Below are positions 1-9,611 of a stretch of 21,631 nt of DNA, piece after piece (position 1 is the stretch's first letter; each line of letters begins with the position of its first letter). The stretch is from Proteobacteria bacterium UBA6920. GTDB lineage: Bacteria; Pseudomonadota; Gammaproteobacteria; SG8-11. The translations under genes and the position numbers were made by a program. The stretch spans positions 1 through 21,631 of the forward strand of contig DKAS01000208.1 in the NCBI GenBank assembly GCA_002448875.1. The letters are read 5' to 3'. The notes beneath the pieces were generated by a model. That model was not told where the DNA came from, did no database searches, and saw only the letters and a list, made by a program, of their open reading frames with translations.

Positions 1-3000
1 GGTGATCGAGTCGTCCACCACCAGGATGGTCGGCTGGTTGCCGGCGATGACCGCTTCTTCGACGGCCTTGGCCTTGCCGGTAGCGATATGGGCCAGGCCG
101 CCGCGCACCATGTTGGGTATGTCGAGTATCAGGGCAACGCTGCCGTCGCCCATGATAGTGGCGCCGGATATGCCCTTGACCGAGCTGATCTGCGGGCCGA
201 CGGTCTTCACCACCACTTCACTGCGGCCAATGATGGCTTCGGCCAGCAGGGCCACGCGATGATCGCCGGCGCGGGCGAGAATCATCGGGATCTTGTCTTT
301 TTCGCCGATGATCTGCGGTTTGCAGATGTTCATCAGCGTGCCCAGATGGAAATACTGATAGCTGTGGCTGGCGTACTCGTAATGAGTGCTGCGACCGTTG
401 TGCAGGCGGTCGGTTTCTTCTTTATTCAGACGCACGATGCCGACGATGTTGGCCAGCGGGATGGCATATGTTTGCTCGCCGACCAGAACGATAAGCGCCT
501 GGTTTACCGATACCGTGAGCGGCAGGTGCACGGTGAACAGCGAGCCCTTGCCAGCATCGGTGTCGATCTGCAGATTGCCGCCCAGCTGCTTGATCTCGGT
601 ATTCACCACGTCCATGCCGACACCGCGGCCGGAGATCTGAGTTACTTTGGTCGCGGTGCTGAAGCCCGGCTCCATGATGAACTGCACGATTTCATTGTTC
701 GACAGATCGGCGGTCTTCTCCATCAAGCCTTTTTCCACGGCTTTCTTGCGGATCGCATCCAGATTCATGCCTGCGCCGTCGTCCTTGATACGAATGATGA
801 ATTCGCCGCCGGTTCTGGAAAAATCCATCTCAATGGTGCCGGTCGGCGGCTTCCTGTTTTTCTTGCGCAGCGTCGGTAGTTCGATGCCGTGGTCTATGGC
901 GTTGCGCAGCATATGCTCAAGGGCCGGGATGAAGCGATTGAGCACGGTGCGATCCATTTCCCCTTCCGCGCCGTGTATCTTGAATTCCACTTCTTTACCC
1001 AGTTCCTGGCTGGTCTGGCGCACGATACGGCGCAAACGCGGCACCATGCTGGAAAATGGTACCAGGCGGGTGCGCATCAGGCCGTTCTGCAGCTCGCTGG
1101 TGACGCGTGACTGCTGCACCAGCAGTATTTCAGTTTCGCGCGTCAGGCCGGCGATGAATTTCTGAATGCTGGTCAAGTCACCGACGGACTCGGCCAAGCT
1201 GCGCGACAACTGCTGCATGTTGGAAAACCGGTCCAGTTCCAGCGGGTCGAAGTGCAGGCGATCGCTGGCTTCGCCGCCGGCGCTTTCGAACCGGTACAGA
1301 ATCTGAGTTTCCGCTTCGATTTCGAACTTGCGCAGCTGTTCGCGAATACGATTGACGGTGTGTTCGAGTTCCACCAGGTTATGAGTGATGGTGCCCAGCT
1401 GCAGGTCGATGCGCGAACGGTAAATACTTATTTCACCGGCGTTGTTGATCAGGCCCTCCAGCGCTTCGGTGCCTACGCGAATGACTTCGCCGCTGGTCTT
1501 GGCGGCCGCGGCACTGGTCGTGGCCGCCGGTCTGGTAGCCTGGGTCTTTTCCTCGAGCAAGGCGGCGGCTTCGAGAATGGAGGCGAAATTCGCCTCTTCG
1601 CTGCCGACGCTTGCCGCGTCCGTGCCGGCGATGGGCGCCAGTTCCACCGGCTTGTCGGCAATTTTCGGGCTCGCGTCCGCAGCCTTCTTTTCCTTGCGCA
1701 ACCGGGCCGGCGGTTGCGGTGCTTCCAGGCCGCAGGCGCTCTCGATCTGCGCGATCAATTGATCAGGATTGGCGATCTGAGCGTGATTAGTGATTTTCTC
1801 GATGGCGTCGGTCAGCCAGTCGTAAGATGCCTGTACCAGGTGCAGCAGGGCTTGGACATCCACGGCACGGCCGGACTCCATGGCTTCCAGGGCTGTTTCC
1901 ATGCTGTGGCTCAGATTGCCAACCGGGGAGACCTTGGCCATGCGCGCGCCTCCCTTCATGGTATGCAGGGCGCGCTGTATCTGTTTCATGGTTTCGACAT
2001 CGCCCGGATCGGCCACCCACTGGTGGATCAGCTCGTCGGTGGTGCGCAATATTTCGGCGGCTTCTTCCAGGAAGATGTCCAGCAGTTCCGAATCATATTC
2101 TCCGGCCTGCGCCCTGTCTGCCGCCGGCCTGGCTGGCGGTGCGGAGTCGGCTTCGTCCTCGGTGGCGTCCGGTAAATGCAGCGTCTCCTGTTCTTCCTCC
2201 CACGCTGTGGCGGGTTCCTCGACGGAGATGTCCTGCGGTTGCAGTTCCAGGGTCAGACCGCCATCCAGGTCCGGCGCATCTTCCAGCACCAGATCGGCGG
2301 CGTCGATTTGCGACTCGTCGAGAATGATTTCCTCGCTGCCGACGGCAGCGTCCGCGTCCGCCAGAGCGAATTCCCCGCTGTCCAGATCGAAGCCATCGGT
2401 AAACGGTATATCCTCGGTATCCGTCAGCTCAAGACTGGACAGCGGCGCTTCCAGGGTGATTTCCTCGTCCGTCACTTCGGCGCCCGGTTCCTCGCCGGTC
2501 GTTGCCGGTAGCGGTGGCGGGTTCAGGCTATCCCCGGTCAGGGCGGCGATCTGGCGCAACAGCGGGGCGGGGCGACTCATATAGACGCCGTGCCGCAGCT
2601 GCTCAACGGCTTCGGTGATCCAGTCGTGGGCGTTCTGTACCAGAGTCATGCAGGCCTGCTGATCGCCGCCGACCGACTCCTCGAATTTCTGCAGAATGGT
2701 TTCGGTATCATGCGCCAGGGTGCCGATTTCGCTGAGCCCGGCCATGCGCGCCCCGCCCTTGATGGTATGCAGGTTGCGGCGCAGTTGCGCCGGCCACTCG
2801 GCGTTATCCTGGTCGCTGGTCCATTCCTGCAGGGTGGATTCCATCTGCGAAAGAATTTCCTCGGCTTCCTCGCTGAAAATACCCACCAGTTCTTCGTCCA
2901 CTTCGCCTGGCGGCGGGGCCGGGGGCGGAACGGGCGCGGCTGCCGCGCCGATCTCCACGGCTTCCGATAACAGGGAGTGAGCGCGAGCTTCCAGTTGTTC

Positions 3001-5907
3001 CCGGTCCGGCAGGTCGGCTCCTGGCTGGGTGAGATTTTGCAGGAGAACTCTTACCGCGCCGGTGGTATCGTGCAGCAGAGCAAGAAAATCCTCGCTGACC
3101 GAAGCATTGTCTTCCATTTTCTGCTTTGCGTATTTTTCCAGGTCATCGGTCAGTTGCACCATCTGGTTGATGCCCGCCATATTGGCGCTGCCATGCAAGG
3201 TATGCAGCGCGCGAATCAGGTCATGAGTTACCTTATAGACACCCATGCCGCCCAGCGACTGGTCGACGAACTGGTCCACGGTGTCCAGGTGGCCATGTGT
3301 TTCGTTGGTAAAAATTTCCGCCAGTACCGGATCGATGCCGCTAGACGGCTCTTCTTCCGTCGTCAGCTCGATGTTTTCGTCCACCTCCATGACCAGGTTG
3401 TCCTGCAGAACGTCGTCGGCGTCCGTGTCCAGGGTCAGGTCCACGGACAGGCCATCGTCGCCCGCGTTCAGATCAAGGTCGTCCGCCAGTTCCATGGCGT
3501 CGAATTGCAGGGTGTCGGCGGTATCGGCAACCGCTGCTTCCGCTTCCGCGGCGGTCGCCATTCCGGGAAGATCGGGTACTTTGCCCTGGGACAGGGCATG
3601 GGCTGCCTGGCTGATGGCGTCGGCATCGGGCGTTACCGTGCCATTGCCCTTGAGCTTGGCAATAAATTGCGGCAGAACGTCGCAGGCCCGCTCGAGTACC
3701 GTAAACAAATTCGCATCCGCGGCGATTGTTTCGTCAATGACGCGATTGAGCATATTCTCGATGGCCCAGGCGAATTCGCCTATGTCCATTGCGCCGACGA
3801 TGCGACCGCTGCCCTTGATCGTATGGTAAGAACGGCGCAGCGTGGTCAATGCGTCATGATCGTTGGTATCACTGCGCCAGCTGCGCAGACTCTGGGCAAT
3901 GGATTTGGTTTCTTCCTCGGCTTCCTCGAGAAATATCTCCATGACTTCCGGGTCGATATCAGCGGACTGGATGGCGGCGGGTTTGGCCGGTATCGCCATG
4001 GGCCGCGTGGCTTCGCTGTCGCCTGCCATCTCCGGCAGCTGTTCGCCGCTGTCCATGAGCAGCGTATCATCGAGGGAATAATCCGCCGCCGGTTCGCCAC
4101 CAATATCGGTAACCAGCTCATCGTCGAGCAGGCCAAAGTTCAAATCGGCGTCGTCGTTCGTCACTCCGCCATCGCCGCCCACGAAAATCGCTTCTTCGGC
4201 CGCGGCCTCCGCGGCATCCAGATCATCGGCGCCAGCATCGGACATCGCCGGAGCTTCGCCCAGCAGGCGCGCCAAGCCGTCCGCCATGACATCCAGGGCC
4301 TTGTCGGCGCCAATCGGATCATCGACGACTGCATCAATGAAATATTCGCCGCCGGTTATGATGTCGGCCAGCGTGTTGAAGGTATCCTGGCCGGGCGGAT
4401 TATCGCCGGCCAGAGTAGTTTCGATGGCGGAGCGCAGCCGGCTGAACATCTCGCTGCCCCGCTGTTGATTCAGGATCAGCATCGCGCCGCTGACGCTTTG
4501 TAATTGCGCACCGATGGGGGCCAGCAGTTCGCCGTTGCCCGAGTCACTGGCGAAACTGTTGACTGCTTCCTTGACGTTGTGCAGAACGTTTTTAGCTTCG
4601 TTGGTGGTTGTGCGCACCAACTGGTTGAATTCAGCCTGTGGCAACAGGGACTCGCTGTCGCCGCCGAGGCTCATTTCCGAACTGAGCGAGGACTCGACAA
4701 ACAGCAGAGTGCTGGCGATACCCATGATCAGGGTGTCCTGCAGGCTGCCCTTGCCGTTTATTGCGGCGGAGATGCTGGCATGATGCTTCAGCAACTCTTC
4801 GCGCTGCCGGCCCATGCCTATCATGCCCAGGGTGTCCGCTACCGTCTTCAGGCGATCGAGAATAGCGGCGAACTGGCTGCTGTCCTTGGTGTTGGACCGG
4901 GTATAAACGTCGAGGGTTTCCTTGATTTGCAGCAGATCTTCCTTGATGGCGTTGGCAACATGCTGGATCAGGTCGCCATCCAGGCCCAGCAGACCGTCCT
5001 TGGCTTTGCTCAATTCGGCTTCGGACGGCAGCAGCTGAGCCAGCTGGAATTGCTCCTTGAGCTGACTGACGCGCTTGCCCTCGTTTTTCGCTTGGGCGAT
5101 GTAATAAAGGCAATTCTTCAGAACTTCGGTGCTCAGTGGGGAAGTAGCCTTTTCCGCGCCCGAGTCCGCCAGTTGCCGGATACGGCGGTCAATAATCCCC
5201 AGCAGGTGTTTTACCGAGGCGCTGAGTTGCAGTCCATTCTCATAAACCGCCTCGAGCAGGCCGGTGCTTACCCACCACACCTGTTGTTCGCGCGCGTTGC
5301 CGGCCTGACGTTCCAGCTGTACCAGTACCTTGATCACCCGCTTGAGGTTTTCCGCAACATCGGCGTTGCGAAAAATTCCGATCAGGGACAACTGATAGAT
5401 GGGTCGCAGCTTCTTCGCCAGCGCCCTGTCGGTTTTGCTGGGGTCGCGGTTTTCACTTTCCCTGGGCAGAATATCCAGATTGGGATTGAAAAAGGCCGCT
5501 TCGCTGAGCAGCGAATTTCCGCACAGGGCGCGCAGATCGTTAAGCAGGGGCAGGAGGATGATAGGGATATCACGCTGCCCTTTCTGCAGATTGTCGAGAT
5601 AAATGGGCAGTTGCACAATGGCGCGCATCAGAACTTCGAAGGCGTCGTCCTTGTGCGTGACCTTGTCCTCCCGCAGGTGGGCGACCAGGTTGTTCATTTC
5701 ATCGGTGAGCTGACCGGCGCCGTACAGGCCTATCATTTTAAGCGTGCCGTTGACCTGACGCAGGTTGTCACTGATGACATCCAGTTCGGCAGACGCGCTG
5801 TTGTCGTCGACAAAAGACTCCAGCGCCTGGCGGGCACGATCAAGCGCTTGCTTGATTTCCTCGCGCACCCAGCTCAGAGCTTTACGGTCTATATCGAAAT
5901 TCGTCAT
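1..5907 (-). CDS. chpA: ChpA, multi-phosphotransfer CheA-type hybrid histidine kinase of the Pil-Chp system (3' end outside window)
   Basis: ChpA is the central kinase of the type IV pilus chemosensory pathway and phosphorylates PilG and PilH. 1969 codons are open from ATG 5907 to the window edge. Seen from the N-terminus: a degenerate HPt-like domain with Asn53 where the phospho-His should be (VNGTLKMIG); a second one with Ala357 (VADTLGMIG); four HPt domains with an intact His (H695 YHTIKGS, H902 LHTLHGS, H1047 LHTIKGG, H1315 LHTMKGG), each preceded by a similar acidic helix such as DIFLEEAAE; acidic linkers; a CheA dimerisation region near 1470-1570; the ATPase N-box near 1660-1675 (NAIDHGIE), DDGAGM near 1710 and GRGVGMD near 1760; a CheW-like domain about 1790-1930; and the start of a receiver domain (VVDDS, D1965/D1966). 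The receiver's phospho-Asp and the stop lie outside the window. It starts 12 bases after pilK. The identification is firm; the domain edges are approximate. Confidence 0.96.
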   Translation of the reverse strand, partial: MTNFDIDRKALSWVREEIKQALDRARQALESFVDDNSASAELDVISDNLRQVNGTLKMIGLYGAGQLTDEMNNLVAHLREDKVTHKDDAFEVLMRAIVQLPIYLDNLQKGQRDIPIILLPLLNDLRALCGNSLLSEAAFFNPNLDILPRESENRDPSKTDRALAKKLRPIYQLSLIGIFRNADVAENLKRVIKVLVQLERQAGNAREQQVWWVSTGLLEAVYENGLQLSASVKHLLGIIDRRIRQLADSGAEKATSPLSTEVLKNCLYYIAQAKNEGKRVSQLKEQFQLAQLLPSEAELSKAKDGLLGLDGDLIQHVANAIKEDLLQIKETLDVYTRSNTKDSSQFAAILDRLKTVADTLGMIGMGRQREELLKHHASISAAINGKGSLQDTLIMGIASTLLFVESSLSSEMSLGGDSESLLPQAEFNQLVRTTTNEAKNVLHNVKEAVNSFASDSGNGELLAPIGAQLQSVSGAMLILNQQRGSEMFSRLRSAIETTLAGDNPPGQDTFNTLADIITGGEYFIDAVVDDPIGADKALDVMADGLARLLGEAPAMSDAGADDLDAAEAAAEEAIFVGGDGGVTNDDADLNFGLLDDELVTDIGGEPAADYSLDDTLLMDSGEQLPEMAGDSEATRPMAIPAKPAAIQSADIDPEVMEIFLEEAEEETKSIAQSLRSWRSDTNDHDALTTLRRSYHTIKGSGRIVGAMDIGEFAWAIENMLNRVIDETIAADANLFTVLERACDVLPQFIAKLKGNGTVTPDADAISQAAHALSQGKVPDLPGMATAAEAEAAVADTADTLQFDAMELADDLDLNAGDDGLSVDLTLDTDADDVLQDNLVMEVDENIELTTEEEPSSGIDPVLAEIFTNETHGHLDTVDQFVDQSLGGMGVYKVTHDLIRALHTLHGSANMAGINQMVQLTDDLEKYAKQKMEDNASVSEDFLALLHDTTGAVRVLLQNLTQPGADLPDREQLEARAHSLLSEAVEIGAAAAPVPPPAPPPGEVDEELVGIFSEEAEEILSQMESTLQEWTSDQDNAEWPAQLRRNLHTIKGGARMAGLSEIGTLAHDTETILQKFEESVGGDQQACMTLVQNAHDWITEAVEQLRHGVYMSRPAPLLRQIAALTGDSLNPPPLPATTGEEPGAEVTDEEITLEAPLSSLELTDTEDIPFTDGFDLDSGEFALADADAAVGSEEIILDESQIDAADLVLEDAPDLDGGLTLELQPQDISVEEPATAWEEEQETLHLPDATEDEADSAPPARPAADRAQAGEYDSELLDIFLEEAAEILRTTDELIHQWVADPGDVETMKQIQRALHTMKGGARMAKVSPVGNLSHSMETALEAMESGRAVDVQALLHLVQASYDWLTDAIEKITNHAQIANPDQLIAQIESACGLEAPQPPARLRKEKKAADASPKIADKPVELAPIAGTDAASVGSEEANFASILEAAALLEEKTQATRPAATTSAAAAKTSGEVIRVGTEALEGLINNAGEISIYRSRIDLQLGTITHNLVELEHTVNRIREQLRKFEIEAETQILYRFESAGGEASDRLHFDPLELDRFSNMQQLSRSLAESVGDLTSIQKFIAGLTRETEILLVQQSRVTSELQNGLMRTRLVPFSSMVPRLRRIVRQTSQELGKEVEFKIHGAEGEMDRTVLNRFIPALEHMLRNAIDHGIELPTLRKKNRKPPTGTIEMDFSRTGGEFIIRIKDDGAGMNLDAIRKKAVEKGLMEKTADLSNNEIVQFIMEPGFSTATKVTQISGRGVGMDVVNTEIKQLGGNLQIDTDAGKGSLFTVHLPLTVSVNQALIVLVGEQTYAIPLANIVGIVRLNKEETDRLHNGRSTHYEYASHSYQYFHLGTLMNICKPQIIGEKDKIPMILARAGDHRVALLAEAIIGRSEVVVKTVGPQISSVKGISGATIMGDGSVALILDIPNMVRGGLAHIATGKAKAVEEAVIAGNQPTILVVDDSIT

Positions 5908-5919
5908 GTCACCGACCAG

Positions 5920-6786
5920 TTACCATTTGCGTTGAAACAATTCCACCCCGCCTTCGCGCAGGCGCCGTAATCCAGGTGGCAACCAGTCGCGCGTCTCGCC
6001 GGGCGCCAGCAGCAGAAATCCGCCGGGTACCAGTGAGGCAGCCAGGTTTTCCAGGGCGCAGCGGCGGGCATCGTCCGCCAGATAAATCAGCAGGTTCTGG
6101 CAGTAGGCGACATGGACGCCGGCATCGGCAAAACCACCGCGGGTGATATCCACCTGGGTGAAACCGGCATGGCGCCGCAGTTCGTCCGCCACCTGCATGC
6201 GTTGCGGGTCCAGATTGCGGAAATAGCGCCGCCGCAGATCGCTGTCTATGCTTTGCAGTTGCGACCGGCGGTAAATCCCCGCGCTGGCCTGTTGCAGGCA
6301 TACCTTGCTGAGGTCGCTGCCAGTCAGGCGCCAGTGCCGGTCAGTACCGGCGATGCGCAGCGACTCAGCCACGACCATGGCCAGTGTCCAGGTTTCTTCA
6401 CCGTTGGCGCAGCCCACGCTCCACAGGTGCAGCGCCTGGCTGCCGGAAAAATGCTCGCTCAATAGATACTGCAGGCAGCGCAGCGATGGCGGGTGACGGA
6501 AAAACCAGCTGTCATGGACCGTCAATTCATGCAGCAACTGCTGCCATTCGCCCTGCCCGGGCGCGACATTGTCGATGAATTGCAGATAGTCGGCGGTTTG
6601 CGCCAGCCCCAGGCTGATGCAGCGACGGGTCAGAGCGCTGGCGATGAAGGAGGGGCGCAGGCGATCTATATCCAGCGGCAGGCGGCTCAGGCTGGCGCGC
6701 GCGCGCGCCAGCAACGCATCGTCCAGCGCCATCGCTGATGGCGTAAACGCGGCGGGCGAAAGCTGCGCGGTAGCTGATTGAGTCAT
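5920..6786 (-). CDS. pilK: PilK, CheR-type methyltransferase for PilJ
   Basis: This is a 288-residue SAM-dependent protein-glutamate methyltransferase of the CheR family, expected to methylate the chemoreceptor PilJ in the cytoplasm. Visible motifs are an N-terminal helical region (about 20-85), HDSWFFR at 91-97 (the CheR substrate/catalytic segment), the SAM-binding loop WSVGCANGEE at 122-131, the acidic residue of GSDLS at 158, and NLLIYL near residue 230. The ATG start at 6786 gives the expected CheR length. The gene lies between pilJ and chpA, its usual place. A (GC)7 dinucleotide tract encodes the Ala-Arg repeat near residues 26-31 and could allow slippage. A hairpin precedes the gene in the pilJ-pilK gap. 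Confidence 0.93.
   Translation of the reverse strand: MTQSATAQLSPAAFTPSAMALDDALLARARASLSRLPLDIDRLRPSFIASALTRRCISLGLAQTADYLQFIDNVAPGQGEWQQLLHELTVHDSWFFRHPPSLRCLQYLLSEHFSGSQALHLWSVGCANGEETWTLAMVVAESLRIAGTDRHWRLTGSDLSKVCLQQASAGIYRRSQLQSIDSDLRRRYFRNLDPQRMQVADELRRHAGFTQVDITRGGFADAGVHVAYCQNLLIYLADDARRCALENLAASLVPGGFLLLAPGETRDWLPPGLRRLREGGVELFQRKW
6691..6712. repeat. (GC)7 dinucleotide tract inside a 22-bp perfect palindrome in pilK
   Basis: Positions 6695-6708 are seven consecutive GC units. They are flanked by GCTG on the left and CAGC on the right, which makes the whole 22 bases a perfect palindrome. The tract lies near codons 26-31 of pilK (LLARARAS). Gain or loss of one unit would shift the reading frame. 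Alternating GC can also adopt Z-DNA. Whether it varies is unknown. Confidence 0.9.
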
Positions 6787-6812
6787 AGCCAGATCCTGAT
6801 TTACTGCGCTGG

Positions 6813-6836
6813 GGGGCGGCGCATCACCGCCGCCCC
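6813..6836 (-). other. Intercistronic stem-loop between pilJ and pilK
   Basis: A perfect 9-bp inverted repeat, GGGGCGGCG and CGCCGCCCC with a 6-base loop, lies in the 57-bp gap between the pilJ stop and the pilK start. No T-run follows on the transcribed strand, so it does not look like a simple intrinsic terminator. It may pause polymerase or protect the 3' end of the upstream message, which would lower pilK-chpA expression relative to pilJ. The structure is seen; the role is inferred. Confidence 0.7.
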
Positions 6837-6843
6837 GGCTCCC

Positions 6844-8940
6844 TTAGTTCGGGATTTTGAAACCGGCTACTGACTTACGCAGATCATTCGCCAGTTCAGC
6901 AAGATTACCGATAGAGGCCGCCGTTTCGTTGGTACCGGTCGACGTCTGGGTGGTGACCTCCTGGATCATGTTCATGGTTTCCGAAATACTGGATGCAGCG
7001 GCGGACTGCTGTTCCGCGGCATCGGTAATGTTGGAAATAATGGTCGCGAGTTTATTGGAAACGTCCTCGATTTCGGCCAGCGCGGTGCCCGCGTTCTGGG
7101 CCAGATTGGCCCCGCGCACTACACCCGCGGTACTTTCTTCCATGGAAGCGACCGCTTCCTTGGTGTCGGCCTGAATGGTACGTACCAGACCTTCGATCTG
7201 TTTGGTCGCGTCGGTGGAGCGTTCCGCCAGGCGTTGTACTTCGTCGGCAACTACCGCGAAGCCGCGGCCCGCTTCACCGGCCATCGCCGCCTGAATTGCC
7301 GCGTTCAAGGCAAGAATGTTGGTTTGGTCGGCGATGTCGTTGATCAGCTCGATGATATCACCGATTTCCTGCGAGCTTTCCCCCAGGCGCTTGATACGTT
7401 TGGAAGTTTCCTGGATGGTTTCGCGAATCGAGTTCATGCCCTCGATGGTGTCCTGCACCGCCTGCGCGCCCTTGTGGGCGATGGCTACCGCCTGTTGCGC
7501 AACCGCGGTCGACTGGCGGGCGTTGCTCGATACCTGCTCGATGGACGACGCCATTTGCGTTACCGCCGCGCTTACCGCGGTAATCTGCTGCGTCTGATGG
7601 TCCGAAGCTTCCGCCAGGTGGATGGCGGTGGCCTGGGATTCCTGGGCCGCGGAGGATACCTGCACCGTGGTTTCGTTGATGGACGTTACCAGTTTGCGCA
7701 GCGCGTCGATCGCGAAATTGATAGCGTCCGCGATCGCGCCGGTGAAGGTCTCGGTCACTGTCGCGTGGGTGGTCAGGTCGCCGTCCGCCAGGTCGGCGAT
7801 TTCCTCCAGCAACTGCATGATGGATTCCTGGTTGGTGCGGTTCTGGCTTTCGGTTTCCTGCAGGCGGCCTCTCGAATCACGATACATGGCGATGAACAGC
7901 CAGCTGAGGAAGGTAACGAACAGGATGCCGAACATGGCGCCCTGGCCGGTGGTGAAGAAACGGTGTTTTTCCAGGCCGGCATAGCCATCCACCAGTTCAT
8001 TGGTGATGTTGAGGAAGTCTTCGGATTTTGCCAGCATTTCCGAGGCGGCATTCTGCGCCTGAAACAGTTCCGGGGTTTTTTCCAGGATGCGGGTTACCAG
8101 CTCGCTGACCTCGGCGAAGGACTCGGTGACTTCCTGCAGTTTTTCCCGGGCGTCGCCGTCCTTGATCTTCATGATATTCATCGCCGTGTTGCCATTGAGC
8201 ATGGCATCGAGAACGCGGCCGAACAGGGCGGCGTCACGGCCGAAGCGATCGGCGGCGGTGGCGGCGCCCTGACCACCCTGCATGATACGGGTGACGTTGA
8301 ATGACATACGCTGGCTTAACATCAGCTGCCGGGCGGCGATGTAGATCTGCTGCGGGCTGGCGCCGATTTCGATCATGATCTGCACCACTTCGTCGGACAA
8401 GGCCAGCAGGTTGGGCATGGTATTGTTGATGTGTTTGACGAATTCGTCGAGCTGGCGAATCGTGCCTTCGGCACCCAGGATGGTGTCGGCGTAGCCTTTG
8501 AATTCCTTCCAGATTTTGTCGGTGGCCGCCAGCGCAGTAGCGACTTCGGTCGGCGATCTGGGGAGATTGATGGCGGGGTCGCCATTGAGCAGCAGGTTGA
8601 CCTTGGCGTCGAGGCGGTCACGATAGCCCTTCAGTATCGGGAACTCCTGTACTTCGGCGTTTGACGCTTTGGTGGAGTCGATAACGATGTCCTGAGACAG
8701 TACGCGAATTTCACCGGCGGTACTGATATAGACTTTTTCTTCCGTCGACTTGATCGCCACTACCCAGAAGTTGTAGGCGAACAGTACGAACGACAGACCG
8801 AGCAGGACACTGATGATGGTATAGGTTCTGCCAGTGGAGCTGGCTACCTGCTGACCGCGGACCTTGCGCCCCAGCTTGAAACTGGGAAGTTTCAATAGCT
8901 GTGACAGATCCGGCAATTTTAAGGACTTACGCTTGCGCAT
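6844..8940 (-). CDS. pilJ: PilJ, type IV pilus methyl-accepting chemoreceptor
   Basis: PilJ is the inner-membrane receptor that feeds surface and pilus signals into ChpA through PilI. It has 698 residues, close to the P. aeruginosa homologue. A basic N-terminal tail is followed by TM1 at about 40-62, a periplasmic helical PilJ-type sensor domain to about residue 325, TM2 at about 330-351, a HAMP-like region, and a long cytoplasmic signalling coiled coil. The hairpin tip is near 535-575, with [20 protein letters not shown] followed by [18 protein letters not shown]. The [11 protein letters not shown] form is typical of PilJ, where most chemoreceptors have EAARAGE. The C-terminus FKIPN carries no CheR-tethering pentapeptide. 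Stem-loops lie on both sides of the gene. Confidence 0.96.
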   Translation of the reverse strand: MRKRKSLKLPDLSQLLKLPSFKLGRKVRGQQVASSTGRTYTIISVLLGLSFVLFAYNFWVVAIKSTEEKVYISTAGEIRVLSQDIVIDSTKASNAEVQEFPILKGYRDRLDAKVNLLLNGDPAINLPRSPTEVATALAATDKIWKEFKGYADTILGAEGTIRQLDEFVKHINNTMPNLLALSDEVVQIMIEIGASPQQIYIAARQLMLSQRMSFNVTRIMQGGQGAATAADRFGRDAALFGRVLDAMLNGNTAMNIMKIKDGDAREKLQEVTESFAEVSELVTRILEKTPELFQAQNAASEMLAKSEDFLNITNELVDGYAGLEKHRFFTTGQGAMFGILFVTFLSWLFIAMYRDSRGRLQETESQNRTNQESIMQLLEEIADLADGDLTTHATVTETFTGAIADAINFAIDALRKLVTSINETTVQVSSAAQESQATAIHLAEASDHQTQQITAVSAAVTQMASSIEQVSSNARQSTAVAQQAVAIAHKGAQAVQDTIEGMNSIRETIQETSKRIKRLGESSQEIGDIIELINDIADQTNILALNAAIQAAMAGEAGRGFAVVADEVQRLAERSTDATKQIEGLVRTIQADTKEAVASMEESTAGVVRGANLAQNAGTALAEIEDVSNKLATIISNITDAAEQQSAAASSISETMNMIQEVTTQTSTGTNETAASIGNLAELANDLRKSVAGFKIPN

Positions 8941-9032
8941 CGTTTATGACTCCTGGCCCTGGACCTCGAATAATTTATGATAGTAAATTGAGTCACCCGG
9001 CCCCTTGCGGGAACCTGACTCAGGTGACGGCT

Positions 9033-9058
9033 GATCGACAAATACTGCGTTGTCGATC
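9033..9058 (-). other. Stem-loop overlapping the pilI stop codon
   Basis: A perfect 9-bp inverted repeat, GATCGACAA and TTGTCGATC with an 8-base loop, overlaps the pilI stop codon at 9057-9059 and enters the 116-bp pilI-pilJ gap. A second short palindrome, ACCTGACTCAGGT, lies at 9013-9025 in the same gap. Neither is followed by a T-run on the minus strand. An mRNA-processing, stability or translation-coupling role is possible but not shown. Confidence 0.65.
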
Positions 9059-9602
9059 ACACCGCCACGCGTAAAAACTCCGGAGTTTGCGTCAGCACTT
9101 TCATGCTGAAGACAAACCACGCTGTATCGTTCTGACGAAAACCGGAAGTCAGATAAGGCGCCAGCTGTCTGGCGGCGGTAATTTTTCCGGACATTCTTTC
9201 GTCGTCGAAAAAGTGTTTCAATCCATAGACTTCGTCCACCAGCAAGCCTGCCCACAGGTCGATGTGATTGACGATGAGAATTCGGCTTTGGCGGTTGATT
9301 TGCGCCGGCGTCGTACCCAGGTAGTCCTGCAGGTCGAGAATCGGCATCAGATTACCGCGCACATTGGCCATGCCCTTGACCCAGGACTTGGTGCCGGGGA
9401 TGTAGGTTACCTGGGGAATGTACAGGATTTCATTGACATCACCTACCGCCGCGACCAGGTATTGATTGGCAACGCGAAACCCGATCCCCGTCCAGGGCCG
9501 GCGAATTTCCTGTTGCTGCGGCAGGCCGGCCGCGGCTTCGATGCAGCGGCGTTCCAGGGCAACCAGGATCTCGAACGGGTTGGATTTAGCTTGCGGCGCC
9601 AT
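9057..9602 (-). CDS. pilI: PilI, CheW-type adaptor
   Basis: This 181-residue CheW-like scaffold links PilJ to the ChpA kinase in the cytoplasm. The CheW fold is recognisable: the first beta strands (GIGFRVANQYLVAAVGDV), then NEILYIP, then VKGMANVRGNLMPILDLQDYLG (the conserved GxxNxRGxxxPxxDL pattern of CheW), and later ILIVNHIDLWAGLLVDEVYGL. The ATG at 9602 is 9 bases after the pilH stop. A GGGAGG-like ribosome site overlaps the end of pilH, which suggests coupled translation. The order pilH-pilI-pilJ is the usual one. Confidence 0.94.
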   Translation of the reverse strand: MAPQAKSNPFEILVALERRCIEAAAGLPQQQEIRRPWTGIGFRVANQYLVAAVGDVNEILYIPQVTYIPGTKSWVKGMANVRGNLMPILDLQDYLGTTPAQINRQSRILIVNHIDLWAGLLVDEVYGLKHFFDDERMSGKITAARQLAPYLTSGFRQNDTAWFVFSMKVLTQTPEFLRVAV

Positions 9603-9611
9603 TGGGTTTGA

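Noticed and set aside
151..171. SGAT segment in ChpA as a possible FMN attachment site for ApbE
   Set aside because: It is the standard GISGATIMGDG motif of CheW-like domains in a cytoplasmic protein.
1753..1764. 12-base palindrome GATCAATTGATC
   Set aside because: It lies inside chpA coding sequence with no partner sites; chance is enough to explain it.
2977..5970. Two long plus-strand open frames (508 and 488 codons)
   Set aside because: They are exact antisense shadows of chpA. The minus strand gives HPt, ATPase and CheW motifs throughout; the plus frames have no recognisable domain.
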